NCBI GenBank assembly: GCA_026874595.1
Contig: CM049308.1
Span: forward strand, 46,259,327 to 46,323,326
DNA from: Sipunculus nudus
Taxonomy: Eukaryota > Annelida > Sipuncula > Golfingiida > Sipunculidae
DNA: 64,000 bases
Direction of reading: 5' to 3'
Made by a program: the position numbers and the translations under genes. This document shows positions 49,891-60,830 of this stretch, piece by piece; the stretch's first letter is position 1; the number at the start of each line of letters is the position of its first letter. Under the pieces are notes generated by a model. It worked only from the letters and a program-made list of their open reading frames with translations. It was not told the DNA's origin and did no database searches.

Positions 49891-51392
49891 CATTGGGGAT
49901 AACATTTTGTAGAAGCGAACGTGAAACTGCGGAATTTAATATAAAGGAGAGAATAGAGAAAATGAAATTACTGTTGAATTCATGGTCTCGTAGATCACTA
50001 ACACTTAAAGGCAAGATTTTAATCACTAAAACTATCGGTTTGTCACAGCTAATGTATTGTATGTCAATGTTTAATATACCAGATTTATATATAAAAGAGG
50101 TACAGCGCATTATCATTTCATTTATATGGAATAGCCGACCACCAAAGATAAAACATAATATGTTGATAAGGACAGGTTATAAAGGGGGTTTAAAGCTTCC
50201 AGACATAGAAATACAAAACAAAGCAATAAAGGTTAGCTGGATTAGCAAAACTTTGGAAAGACCTAATTCGGTGGTAGGAAATTTAGTAAATGTATACCTG
50301 GGGAAGGCTTTTATGACCTTCAAAGATATTTTTCAGAGCCGTTGCCTATTAAATATTCCTCGAGACTTGCCACCCTTTTATGAGAATGTTATTAACACGC
50401 TTAAGAAAATTCGATCTTACGCATTACCGAACAGCTGCAAAGATATCGAAAAAGAGATAATCTGGTATAATACATTTATAACAACAGATAACGGTACAAA
50501 AGGTATATTTTATAAACATTGGTACAAAGCAGGGATTCTGCGTGTCAGAGACTTGATCATGAATGGAGCCATCTTATCAATGGAAGAGTTAAAACAGAAG
50601 TTTAAGATAAATATAAATTTTATTGAATATTATGGTATAGTTAATGCAATACCAAAACATTGGAGAAGTCAGTTATTAACCCAAAGACCTATAACACTAG
50701 ATGGTCAAGACAGCAGAGAAATTAAAAACAAATCAAATAAATGTAAACATATTTATAATATATTGATAAAAACGAAATACGAAGAACCAACAGCTTTTGC
50801 TTACTGGAAACAAAACTACAATATCAGTCTTGAACAATTTGATATATTTATAAGCGAACCACTGAGATATGTGAGTAGTATTAAAACACAAGATTTTCAC
50901 TTTAGATTTATGCATAAAATAATTCCGTACAAGGAGAGACTTCACCATATGAAACTTGTAGAAAATAGTATATGTGACTACTGCAAAACGAATGTTGACA
51001 CCATTGAACACAGATTCTTCTTATGTCCGAAATTGAACTCATTTTGGAATAAATGTGAACGATTATGGGAAAAATATGAAAAAACAAAACTTTCATTATC
51101 ACTCGACACAATCCTGTTTGGGTCTAACGATAAAACGAAATCGACTCATGCTGATAATCTGAATTTTTTTATATTACAAGCTAAAATGTTTATACACAGA
51201 CAAAAATGTTCTGAAAAAGAAATTTTGTTCAGTATTTTCCTTTTTCAAATACGTTCTGAATTAAACTGTATTAAGGTAGCTCTTTACAATACAGGAGATG
51301 AAAAAATATTTAATGAGCGATGGAAACCCCTCTATAATGCAATTATAATACAAAAAGTGAAGATCAATTTGACACCGATCAGATACTTCTAG
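49891..51392 (+). pseudogene. LINE ORF2 C-terminal fragment (L1/Tx1-like)
   Basis: About 500 codons are open from the truncation point to a stop at 51,390-51,392. The frame is open further back to 49,872, so the TTG at 49,893 is not a real start. Early residues read SWSRRSLTLKGKILITKT, then a FIWN motif and GGLKLPDIE, the post-thumb region typical of L1 and Tx1 clades. Near residue 350 comes a Cys/His knuckle (CDYCKTNVDTIEHRFFLC; C-x2-C-x7-H-x4-C) as at the end of these ORF2 proteins. No internal stop or frameshift over 1.5 kb implies a young insertion. The RT catalytic motifs lie upstream of the truncation and are absent. Clade choice (Tx1 over L1) is inference. Confidence 0.85.
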
Positions 51393-51883
51393 ACAATACC
51401 TACTCCAGTAATTGATGTAACAACAAAATTGAAATGATCTGTGGAAAAATATTTTCGAACTTATGATACTAAAGAATAAGTAGGAAATACATGTTTATTG
51501 ATGTGTATATATGTATGTATATATTTGTTTTGTATATGTATGTAAAGGTATGTGTACGCTTTCATGCATGTTACTATAGCGCATGTTGACAGCCTTTTTA
51601 ATTGATTAATACTGTTTTATTTATCAAGTTTTGTCTTACCTTGGTACAAATTAGAATTTTGTGTCACAAATGAACAAGTTATTTATATATTTACTTAAAA
51701 CATATTACAGTATATACTTTACAAATTATCACAGTATATACTTATCTACATCCTTATTCTTGTTCTGTCTATGTAATCAATTAAGCGTCACCTTTTCCAA
51801 TAAAACTCGACGTCGATGATGAAATATAATACATGTGACAACTTAAACCAGCCTGAGACGTCAAAAAGAAAAGAAAAAAAAAA
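49891..51883 (+). mobile_element. 5'-truncated LINE with 8-bp target-site duplication
   Basis: AAGCATAA precedes the element (49,883-49,890) and recurs right after the A-rich 3' tail (51,884-51,891), marking target-primed integration. The copy keeps only the 3' part: the C-terminal part of ORF2, about 490 bp of 3' UTR with an AATAAA near 51,799, and an A-rich tail at 51,863-51,885. The endonuclease and most of the reverse transcriptase are missing, so it was dead on arrival. Confidence 0.85.
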
Positions 51884-51891
51884 AAGCATAA

Positions 51892-52971
51892 TTTTTAGAA
51901 GTTTTGAATGGGAACATAATGTACCTTGTCAAAACATCAGGAAATATATTTTCTCAATAAACAAGGAAACTGTTAAAGCTTAAAGCTTTTTTTCAAGGAT
52001 AAAAGTTTATCTAATCAAACTTTAATCGTATGCCAGAATTTAGATCAGATTTTATTTTCAAATTATTAGCATAAATATAATACTAGTAACACCACCTTAA
52101 ATTTTCTCCAAATTTGACCATGGACATTTTTTCCCCTGTAAGAACTGATCATTTACTGTTCACAGAAAAAACATGATTTATTCTATTGAAAACTGAAATA
52201 ACCTCTTCAAATACAGTAGCTTTCATTCAAGTTTTCAGACACCATTTGTAGTACAGTTTATATCAAGTCAACCCAGCCCGATGGTGTGCAGTGAGTGTCG
52301 GAGCCCTCACCTAGTCACCTGTATTGGAACTTACTTCAGTCAACGCAGCTAGCTCCCGTTGCTCAGCAGAGCAAGGCTTCCCCTACAGCCCTCCCCCCTC
52401 TCCATGGAGATATAAGTTATATTATATGTTATAATTTTCTGTAAATATTTCATATGCAACAGAGTATCTCGAAAACCCTAACTGCATGGTTTTTCCATGG
52501 AAGTCATGTCATAGTATTAGTTTGGCAATCATATATTTAGTATTCGATTATCACCAAAAACAGGATCATTTTCTCTTAATTTTGGTAATAATAATACATA
52601 AACACAATAACAATGGGAATAAGTATATTCTGAATTTGCTGAAATTTTACAAAATGTACCTGAACGCCGTGACGCATGGGTCCCCTTTTTTTGGTTTATT
52701 CATCTTTTGCAACTGATATTTCTAATTGGAATTAAACATCAGTAAATTGTGAGGAATTATTGTAAGGTGACATATAGGTAGCCGTGGGAGTGGTGTGTCT
52801 ATTTCGTTGAGCACAACACGACAAAATTTAAGTTTTATAGACCAATTTATTTCCGATTGTCCATCTCAGCCTCATCTTGCTGTACAGTTCATATTATTTC
52901 CTCCATATTTGGCCTATTTAAATGAACGATCACAGAAAATGTCCACAGAATTGTTCCGTTGTTAATATATA
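51892..52971. other. AT-rich sequence, no feature recognised
   Basis: No credible gene, repeat or RNA. Short frames only (76 aa at 52,486), without a domain. Around 52,270-52,410 the base composition is less AT-rich ('ccagcccgatggtgtgcagtg'), but I see no motif there. Confidence 0.4.
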
Positions 52972-54317
52972 TACCGTAGATTCAGATAATATCGTGGGCT
53001 TAAAATTTCGTGGTTTTTGTAGAAAAAAACATATCCTGGGGTATTTGAATTCGTGGAAAGACAAAGAAAATTTTAGGAAATTATGTTTATTAATACCTCC
53101 ATGTGCGCAAGTAAGACGAGCCCGATGTACACAGTTGGTTCGGCTTTGATGCTTATCACACGGTGCGCCTGTATACCGCGGTCAGTGTTGATCAAACATG
53201 CTCCGCCCGACCCGAGCCTAACAAAGAATTAATCAGCCGTGACCGGCACGTGCCGGGCGATACATCGGCTGTTAGTTGTAACAACCGATACATCGGCTAA
53301 AAGTTATAACACCCGATCACACCACGTTCACAGAAAACGTAAACAATTACTTGACCCGAGAAAAAAATGAAACGGGACCGTCCACATGAAGGTTTTTAAC
53401 TTTTTTTTTAATCTAGTGGATAGTCACATGTGGCGCCTATAAATCCATGACAGGGCGGTGAGACGAGACACGGTTCGTTCAGCATTCATCATGTCAGCTA
53501 TATTTGGAGATTATAAAGAAATAATTTGCCCAATAGTATTCTCTGGCGCTTACTTACGCTAACATATATGTACAACTATCGGCAGTATTCGGAAGAAGTA
53601 CCGCCTGCATGTATTATTAATGGCTCACTGTTATGCACGCAACTGTTGTCGCAATAATCGGAATAAGTTCTCTTTCGCGTCCCACGGTAATGCAAACGAG
53701 TTTACAGGGCCCTTGTCTTTTAGGCCAATAGGTAGCGTGGTTCTCGTTTAATCTCTATTGAAAGAAGGTTGAAAAGGCCGGTTCGGAAAAAGCCGTGCCT
53801 CGGTAGCTGTGGTTACGAACATTGGAACTTGTGTACCGTTCTTGGCGTATAAGAACTAACGCTTTGCGCGACAGAAATGTGGTATTGTTCTTGAATTTTT
53901 TTCACCCGAAATGTTGATAAGAGGAAATGTGGGGTTATGTTTTCAGTTTAAATTATACTTTGATATTTTTTATTGTAAAGATATCATGGGGCCGTGTTTG
54001 TACGATATTAGGGGAAATAATTTAATTGACAAAAGAATATTTATAAATCCCGTATTTTATAGTAATTTACGAAAAGCAATTCAGTGCATTTAATAAATGT
54101 AAAAAAAAAATCATAAAATAGTAATAAACAATTTTTGTATCTTATTGAAAATTCAGCCAGCGGTAACAATTATATATATAAAGTCGACCACCAGCTGCTG
54201 TTAAGTTACCGTATATCCTCTGACCATGTGATTTTTTTATCGTTGGAATCATGAATTCGTTGATTATCTTGATCCACGAAAACCACGAAAATAAAATCCC
54301 AACTAATATTTCTGAAT

Positions 54318-54325
<8 letters not shown>
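52972..54325. mobile_element. 1,350-bp TIR element flanked by TA
   Basis: The left end begins CCGTAGATTCAGA (52,974) and the right end, reversed, begins CTGTAGATTCAGA (54,323). Similarity continues about 50 bp inward through 'tttcgtggttttnnt'. TA dinucleotides flank both ends (52,972-52,973 and 54,324-54,325), the target duplication of Tc1/mariner-type elements, and the right side abuts a (TA)n tract. There is no transposase. The interior (53,160-54,220) carries a CpG-containing, promoter-like patch, including 'attcggaagaagtaccgcc' at 53,586, related to one near 63,160. Confidence 0.7.

Positions 54326-54372
<47 letters not shown>
54324..54372. repeat. (TA)n microsatellite
   Basis: Pure TA tract of about 24 units adjoining the right end of the TIR element. 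Similar tracts: 41,726-41,759, 61,855-61,908 and 63,914-63,975. Confidence 0.95.
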
Positions 54373-54375
<3 letters not shown>

Positions 54376-54639
54376 ACCTCACAGGCTGCTTCTGAAAGAA
54401 GCCTGTGATAATTCTTCTAGAAAAAAAAAACATATATCGAACCGCCGCCTTCTCGGTCCCCCATCCTCTAACGTCTACCCACACTGCGCAGACTCGGACT
54501 CTCAAGAACTTCGGGCTTCGGCAAGATAAGGGAACCCACAATTTTAGCTCAGTTGACGTCTGCATAACTATTAGCTGATAAGTAACCCGGTATATATGTG
54601 CTGTAGTTATGGTTAGTCCGTCCGTCCGTTAATTCCGTG

Positions 54640-55049
54640 TTAAGAGAATTTGGTACCAGGCTACACTTGTCAAGTAGTTCGGTGCTTCCAACAGTGCCCA
54701 AACAGAAGAGATCCGTTTTGAGTAGAAACGACCTCTGGCGGAAGGGTGACGTCTACCCTGACGTCATCGAGCGTGCGCACGACATGACGTCACAGACACG
54801 CGCGACGTCGTGCCATAATATAGACAAGAAATATTTTAACAAGTTTGTGACGACGTGTCGATCGACTGTACAGTATTTTAAATATTCGGCGACATAGTCA
54901 TGCGGACACTAATAATTAAACAATAACATTAAACATATTCACTATAAGTACAGGGCGCAAGGCAATCAGAAAACTATGTCAAGATGGATACAAGCATATT
55001 ACTTATGGAGCAACCACATGATTGCCTTTCGAATCATATTCCTGTTACA
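54640..55049 (-). other. Probable 3' LTR (U3 and more) of the Gypsy element
   Basis: On the minus strand a polypurine tract ends at 55,050 and the sequence then begins TGTAACAGG, a common LTR start. About 250 bp in lie two perfect TGACGTCA (CRE) sites at 54,785-54,792 and 54,759-54,766 and a third half-match near 54,747, with a TATA-like stretch near 54,815. The far boundary is uncertain: I found no second LTR to compare, and a TTAGCTCAGTTGAC fragment begins at 54,543. Confidence 0.5.
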
Positions 55050-55050
55050 T

Positions 55051-55063
55051 TCACCCCCCTCTT
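55051..55063 (-). other. Polypurine tract of the Gypsy element
   Basis: AAGAGGGGGGTGA on the minus strand directly before the TGTAACA start of the presumed LTR, the expected site for plus-strand DNA priming in Ty3/Gypsy elements. Confidence 0.55.
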
Positions 55064-55476
55064 AGAAATGTCGACCTCGACATTAAGAAACTTTATCATG
55101 ATGGTTATAATCAATATATACTGCCACTCCTATGACAGTAAATATTAGGTGCATGAGCAATGTTCCGCAAACATTTAAAGCTACACAATGGATTAAATGT
55201 TCAGTCAAATGACTGAACTTGGAAAAAAAGGTTTTCATCACATATTTACATTGTTAACTCCCGATTTTTTTTTCCTTTTCAGCTACAATATATACATGTG
55301 GATATGATATTCACTAAAAACTTTGTACATACGTTACACATAGATAATGGTATCAATAACTGCATCTGGTGGGATCCAGTCTCCCGACGCTAACCAAGCT
55401 GGAGGTTTGCGTGTACATGTGGACCGTCTGGGAGCAACACCTCAGTACTTTCTTCAGTATCGTCATCTTATGTACA

Positions 55477-56307
55477 TTATTGTGGTACGTATTCCGGCGA
55501 TAATCGATCTATATCAATATGATCATTTGACGATGCCCGAGGTTGCGTGTCGCTCTGCTCATCTGACTGTGTTGCTTCTGTCAGAGGTGAGGCCTCTGAA
55601 TTGTGGTCATGATGTACATTAGAAGACTCTGTGTTACTTCTGGTTTGACGTATATTTCCTTCAGTCAGCAAATTTTGGTATTCCTCTGCAAGGCTATTTG
55701 AATCAGATTCTGGCGGTATCTCTTCCAGATGTTGAATCTGGACATCAGGGTCAATGACGGGTTTTCGCAAAATCATATGCGTGAAAACGCTCGCGTCGTT
55801 GTTTTCCGGGTATGTGTTGTCTGTGTCTACTACTAGGGTTGCTGGTTTCCGTTTATTTAAAGGTGGCCATTTGTATCTTGTGTTTTTGGTGAAATTTCGA
55901 GTGGTAACGATCCAATCGGCAGTAGTAAATTTCGATGAAGGGTCCTGATTTGTCCTTTCTGGTTCTTTCTGTGTACCTTGTAAACAGGTATATTTGTATT
56001 TGGTTGTTCAATGACTTTGTATGGCTCCTTTTCCCATATATCATTCAGTTTTTGTTTTCCAAAGCTTTCTGATTAAAACACGGTCTTCTCTCTGAAGCAC
56101 TGCTCCTCTGACTTTCCGGTTGTACAGATCTCGTCTGGTTTTGTTTGTTTTTCGAGTATTCTCTTGTACCATTCTATAAGCACCCACTAATTTGGATTGT
56201 AGGGAAGACACATATTGACTGTGGTTACCTGAAACCTCTTCTTCACTGTCCAGTCCAAACAGTACATCAACTGGCAGCCTTGGCTGTCGCCAATACATAA
56301 AGAACAA
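55477..56307 (-). pseudogene. Gypsy integrase C-terminal region, frameshifted
   Basis: The first part (56,307-56,041) reads FFMYWRQPRLPVDVLFGLD and later VLQREDRVLIRK, the segment after the catalytic core plus the GPF-like end of Ty3/Gypsy integrases. A frameshift near 56,045 moves the reading to another frame, which continues through 55,776 to a stop at 55,477 as an acidic, Ser/Thr-rich tail without a chromodomain signature. Upstream it is cut from the integrase core by the insertion at 56,305-58,008. Not functional. Confidence 0.8.
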
Positions 56308-58008
56308 GGGACCTTTTGGTCACTGTGCTCAGCTGAAAATCTAAAATAATATCAAATGGAGATAAAGTGTAAGAGGAAGAGGTAATAAAGTCCATGGTTG
56401 GTTTATATGATTTGTTTGTATTGATGAGCAAGAAATTGTTGCAAATAATATTTTGTGACCTGACCATGTGTTTCCTAATGTTGAAACTGAAGCATGTGAG
56501 CAGTTTGTGAACAAATGATCTGTACTATTACCATGATCATTAGTTGGCTTTTTGATTAACTGTTGACATTTCAGTAGTTTACACATTTGTTCAATTGAAT
56601 ATTTTTTTGTATAATATATATTATTAAATATATATATATTTTTATGAAATGTATTCAGTTGAAATATAACTAATTAACAACATAAAACAGGGCAAACAAA
56701 GCCTGATCTCAAATTCTGCTGAGGCAGGAAAATAATGAACAAATGTTTGTATTAAATCCTCATTTTTTTATCACATCAATTTTTTTTAATTTAAGTTTAT
56801 ATTTCTATACATTTCTAATATAACATATATATCTGAATATAGAAGTTGATTCATAATTCTCAATTGCATCATCATAAATCTCAATCTTGTCAGATAACAC
56901 CACATCATGCAAACAAACGTTTATTTATTTTTTACCACAAAAATATATCTTTTAAATCTGCAATTGCATCTTCTGGATTACACCTTGAATTATTTTTTCA
57001 AGGAAAGTTTTTGCATATCGGAGTGGAAACAGCATTACAAGTAAGGAGATACAGTGAAAACAACAATTACTGCATAACACTTGGTGGGTGGGTGTGTGTG
57101 TGGGGGGGGGGAGTGATGATTGGGGTGGTGATATGAGAATAACTGTACACCTGTCACAGCAGGGGATCTCCCCCAGTGACTGTAACAAATCAGAAACCCT
57201 GGCATGGCTGACTTCCAGTGACCTGGAGTGGGACCCTGCATCTGTATTCTGTAATCAAAGCAAATGACTACAATAGAGCCTCAAGAAAAAATCAATAACT
57301 AGCTTAATTTTCAAGCTTTTATTTTCAAATTTCAGATTTAAACAAATTAAATATTTATGTTTACATGCTGTGAAAATTAAATCAATGATACTAACAGGGA
57401 AAAAACGTGCCATGGTCAAAGTTGGGCAAAATTTAAGGTACTGATTTTATTTTTATGCTAATAACTTAAAAAATTTACAAAATTCAGATCTAATTCTGGT
57501 AAAAACAATTGAATCCTAATTAAACATAGTTATATACTTGGGAAAATAGACTCTAGTTTCATAATTTTTCATGTTAAGTGAGTAAATATTTTTCCTGATT
57601 TTTTACAAAGTCCATTATGTTCGGGCCCATAACTTAAAGAATTTATATTTAACAGACTTAATTTCTGGCATGTACATAGGAACTTTATAGAGGAATATTA
57701 ATGGTAAATATGAGGAAAAACAGATGAGTGGTTTTAATATTAGGCAGTCCTGAAGTGTGAAAATAGGTTTTTAATAAAAAATTGAGGTTTTTCCTTAATT
57801 TCTTAAAGGAACGAAGTCGAAAAGACCCAGTTTTCAGCTTGGTAGGAGATCTTGGGGACATCTAACATTCTGCTGAATTTTGGATTCCTAGGTCTTACGG
57901 TTTCAAAACGTGCCACATCTACGGACGGACGGACGGACAGACGGACGGACGGACGACGGACAATGGACCACGACGATAGCTCAGATGACTTATAGTCAGC
58001 TGAGCTAA
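56305..58008 (+). mobile_element. 1,704-bp Helentron-like element inserted in the integrase gene
   Basis: The integrase reading is interrupted between 58,009 and 56,304, and the protein similarity resumes across the gap, so both ends can be placed closely. The 5' end is CAAGGGACC. A perfect 10-bp subterminal inverted repeat, GCTCAGCTGA, lies at 56,327-56,336 and, as its complement, at 57,996-58,005. The 3' end is a 13-bp-stem hairpin with one mismatch (57,978-58,006) and CTAA, inside a T-rich target on the host strand, with no clear target duplication. Asymmetric subterminal repeats, a 3' hairpin, CTRR and no TSD fit Helentron-type rolling-circle elements. The interior is AT-rich with a (GGAC)n stretch (57,918-57,960), a G run (57,102) and no replicase/helicase, so non-autonomous. 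Confidence 0.75.
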
Positions 58009-58466
58009 AAATGGTGAAAATTTTGTAGTATCATTCCGGGTGCAGTTGAAAGCGTGCATCACTGCGGCTAAGTGATCTTTCCAGTTGCTCTTCTTTCTTC
58101 AGCCAAGGTTGCTAGCATAGTGAGTAAAGTACGGTTGAATCTTTCACATATTCCGTTTCCTTGGGGATGGTAAGGGCTCGTCCTAGATTTTTGCATGCCT
58201 GTCAGTTCACAAAGTTCTGAAATCACTTGACTTTCAAAGTTTATCCCTTGGCCTGAATGGAGACGATATGGTAGGCCATAGTGGTTGAAGAATATATCCA
58301 CCAAAGCTTTAGCGGTAGTCTTTGCAGGCTGGTTTCGACGGGGAATAGCTCGCGCAAATTTTGTAAAATGATCGGTGACCACGAGGATATTTTCTATTCC
58401 TCCCTTTAAGGGATCCACCTTTAGGAAGTCAATGCAAACCAACTCAAGAGGTTGCGTTGTCATCAC
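58009..58466 (-). pseudogene. Gypsy integrase catalytic core, mutated
   Basis: Recognisable rve domain: first catalytic Asp in CIDFL, then DHFTKFARA, and the Glu in NGICERFNRTL. The second Asp is lost: the usual SDQG box reads SGQG (LHSGQGINFES). A stop and frameshift after RRATGKIT (near 58,070) precede the insertion. With one of three acidic catalytic residues missing, the protein could not integrate DNA even if translated. Confidence 0.85.
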
Positions 58467-59227
58467 ATTTACGAGTGGGGCTACTTGGTTGTCGGGAGTC
58501 TTTCTCCTTACACAACTGGGACAGGATGATACATAATTTGCGATATATCTCTGGTCATCCTTGGCCTTTAAAATCTTTCTTGTATAAGGTTCACAGTTCT
58601 ATCTCTTCCCAAATGCCCCATCTAATCATGCATACTTTTTAGCACCAAACCTCTGAGGCTCTGAGGAAGTAACAGTTGTTTATTGGATATTCCATCAACC
58701 GTCCGTTTTTTGTAGAGTATGCTATCTTGGAAGAAGACGGTATTTCTGTATTTCAACAATATTCGAACTTCTGGACTTACTGACTCGCCAGCTGCTAGCC
58801 GTCCTGACTTCACGTAATTAGCGACAGTTGATATGTGGGGACCCATTTCCTGGGCCTTCCTGATCTGGTCTGTGGTTAACACGGTGAGTGAATCTGAAAG
58901 AATACTTTCGTCTGGGATACTTTTGGGATCACAGACCAGACTGTTGGCATGCCCAATCATTGACTGATTACACAGTGCATCAATTGTGTTTTTGGTGATT
59001 ATTTCAGTATCTGCAGGGTTTAGACGTTTCAAGTGAGATAGAGCATCTGCATCTTTGTTCTCCCTTCCGGATCGATACACTATATCAAACTGGAAATCTG
59101 ACAGTTCCGCCACCCATCTTTCTCCTGTGGCGTTTTGTCGAGCAGATGTCATAACATATGTCAAAGGGTTGTTGTCAGTGTGTACAACAAACTTGGCACC
59201 ATACAAATATTCTCTGAACTCATCCAT
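58467..59227 (-). pseudogene. Gypsy RNase H end and integrase zinc-binding region
   Basis: The open part (59,227-58,622) starts in the RNase H domain (EFREYLYGAKFVVHTDNNPL and SGRENKDADALSHL) and continues through the linker. The HHCC zinc-binding module follows at 58,630-58,500 but is broken by a stop just after MHD, a second stop where a Trp is expected, and a frameshift before the CPSC pair. Confidence 0.8.
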
Positions 59228-59856
59228 GATCGCCCTATCATAGCCAGAAACTAAAGCTTCTGTGTCGGATATCTGGATTCTGAGGGGCGAAGTCCACGAC
59301 TAGCAAATGCTATGGGTTTGAGTTTGCCGTCCTTATCTTGGTATGACACAGCCCCAAGTCCATCACCGCTGGCATCAGTATGAAAAAAACAAAAGGTTGG
59401 TTATAATCCGCAAATGCAAGAACAGGTGAGGATATCAGTTTACTAATGAGTATGTCAAAAGCCGATTGGTGTCTATCTTTCCATGTGAATTCTTTTTTTT
59501 CCTTTTCTATTGTGAGAATGTTTCTGAGGTTTCTCGCCTTGTAATAGTTCATGGAGTGGATTGGCTATCTTAGAAAACCCTTCTATAAATCTCCTGTAGT
59601 ATCCTGCGAAGCTTAAAAATCTCCGGACATCTTTCACATTTCTAGGTACAGGCCAATCTTTCAGAACCTCTACTTTCTCTGGGTCCGTCTTGATACCATC
59701 AGAGGAAACTATATGACCAAGGTACTTTATCTCCTTTCATAAGAACTGACATTTTGTTGGTTTGAATTTAAATCCGGCTTTCCATAGACGCTTGAAGAAC
59801 GATTGTAGAGGTTGTAAGTGTTCCTCGAACGTTTTACTGAATATGATTATGTCGTC
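59228..59856 (-). pseudogene. Gypsy RT thumb/connection and start of RNase H, disrupted
   Basis: After the stop at 59,857 the frame continues with LDDIIIFSKT, then a TGA at about 59,739 where Arg is usual (CGA to TGA fits CpG decay). The segment 59,552-59,310 reads FTWKDRHQSAFDILISKL and SSPVLAFADYNQPFVF, the RT/RNase H joint. A frameshift in a run of T near 59,385 destroys the RNase H start, and another lies near 59,260. Confidence 0.75.
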
Positions 59857-60375
59857 CAGCTAGAGAAGGCACTGAGATAGATATAAATCACTCACAGTAG
59901 CTTGCATCAACCTTTGGAATGTTGCAGGCGCATTTACAAGTGCGAAAGGCATAGTGTTAAATTCATAGAAACCAAGTGGTCCAGCAGTGAAGGCTGTTTT
60001 CTGTTTGTCCTTTTCTGCCATTTCCACTTGCCGATAACCTGCTTTCAAATCAAGTGATGAGAGGTACTTTGCACCTTCAAGACAGTCTAACGTTTCCTCT
60101 ATCCGAGGTAAAGGATGATCATCCTTTACAGTTTTGGAATTCAGTTTTCGGTAGTCGACACAAAAGCAAAATCCACCGTCCTGTTTGCTTTCTCTTATCA
60201 CCCCAGCATGAATTATATCCTGAAAATGTTGACGCACTTCTTCAAACAAATGTGGAGGAATCCGTGGGTGTCTCTCCTTAAATGGAATATTATCAACTAG
60301 GTTTATGTGGTGTTTCACTTTATTTGACCGACCTAAGTCCGTATCACTGAGAGAGAAGATGCCTTTCCATTTCAT
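59857..60375 (-). pseudogene. Gypsy reverse transcriptase fingers/palm, stop at YLDD
   Basis: Clear RT: FCVDYRKLNSKTVKDDHPLPR, motif A SLDLKAGYRQV, and GFYEFNTMPFALVNAPATFQ (motif B). About 12 residues normally between 'IRES' and 'DGGFCF' are deleted. The codon for the Tyr before the catalytic Asp pair is TAG (59,857-59,859), so translation ends one residue short of LDD. It is the middle of a polyprotein, so the ATG at 60,375 is not a true start. Confidence 0.85.
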
Positions 60376-60830
60376 CGACAGTTCTTGGACCTGTATTTCT
60401 GTTTTTCAGACAAATCATCCTGAAATGTAAAGTTATCCAAAAATTCAAGCTGTGAAGCATCATGGATAGCTGATGGTTGTAAAACAGAAACTGCACTGAT
60501 ATTAAATATCGCAGTTTTAGCTGGCAGACGTACAGTTCTGTTAGAAACATTGTGAATTTCTATCATGAAACGACCCGATGACGTAGACTTCTGTAATGTA
60601 GAGATCAACACAAGTCCGGATGGTAGACGGGACATTTCATCTACGTCAGTTAGCAGGACAGTATTTTCTGGAAACATAGTTTTTACTTGACCGTGAATGA
60701 CCACCTGAGTGTTGGCAGCTATCGTCCTGGCTTTAGTGGACCTCAATGGACTTGGTCCTTTATGCGATTCTTGACGTTCTATAAACTGAAACGCTAGGCT
60801 CCACGGTGCTGATAAATGCTTTCTCTGCAT
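60372..60830 (-). pseudogene. Gypsy pol segment between protease and RT
   Basis: About 150 codons matching the region that usually links the aspartic protease to RT (repeats such as ARTIAANTQVVIHGQVK and NVSNRTVRLPAKTAIFNI). It ends in a frameshift at 60,380 just before the RT frame. No DTG/DSG protease site is visible upstream to 61,069, and neither gag nor a 5' LTR appears before 64,000. The 5' part is missing or unrecognisable. Confidence 0.65.
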
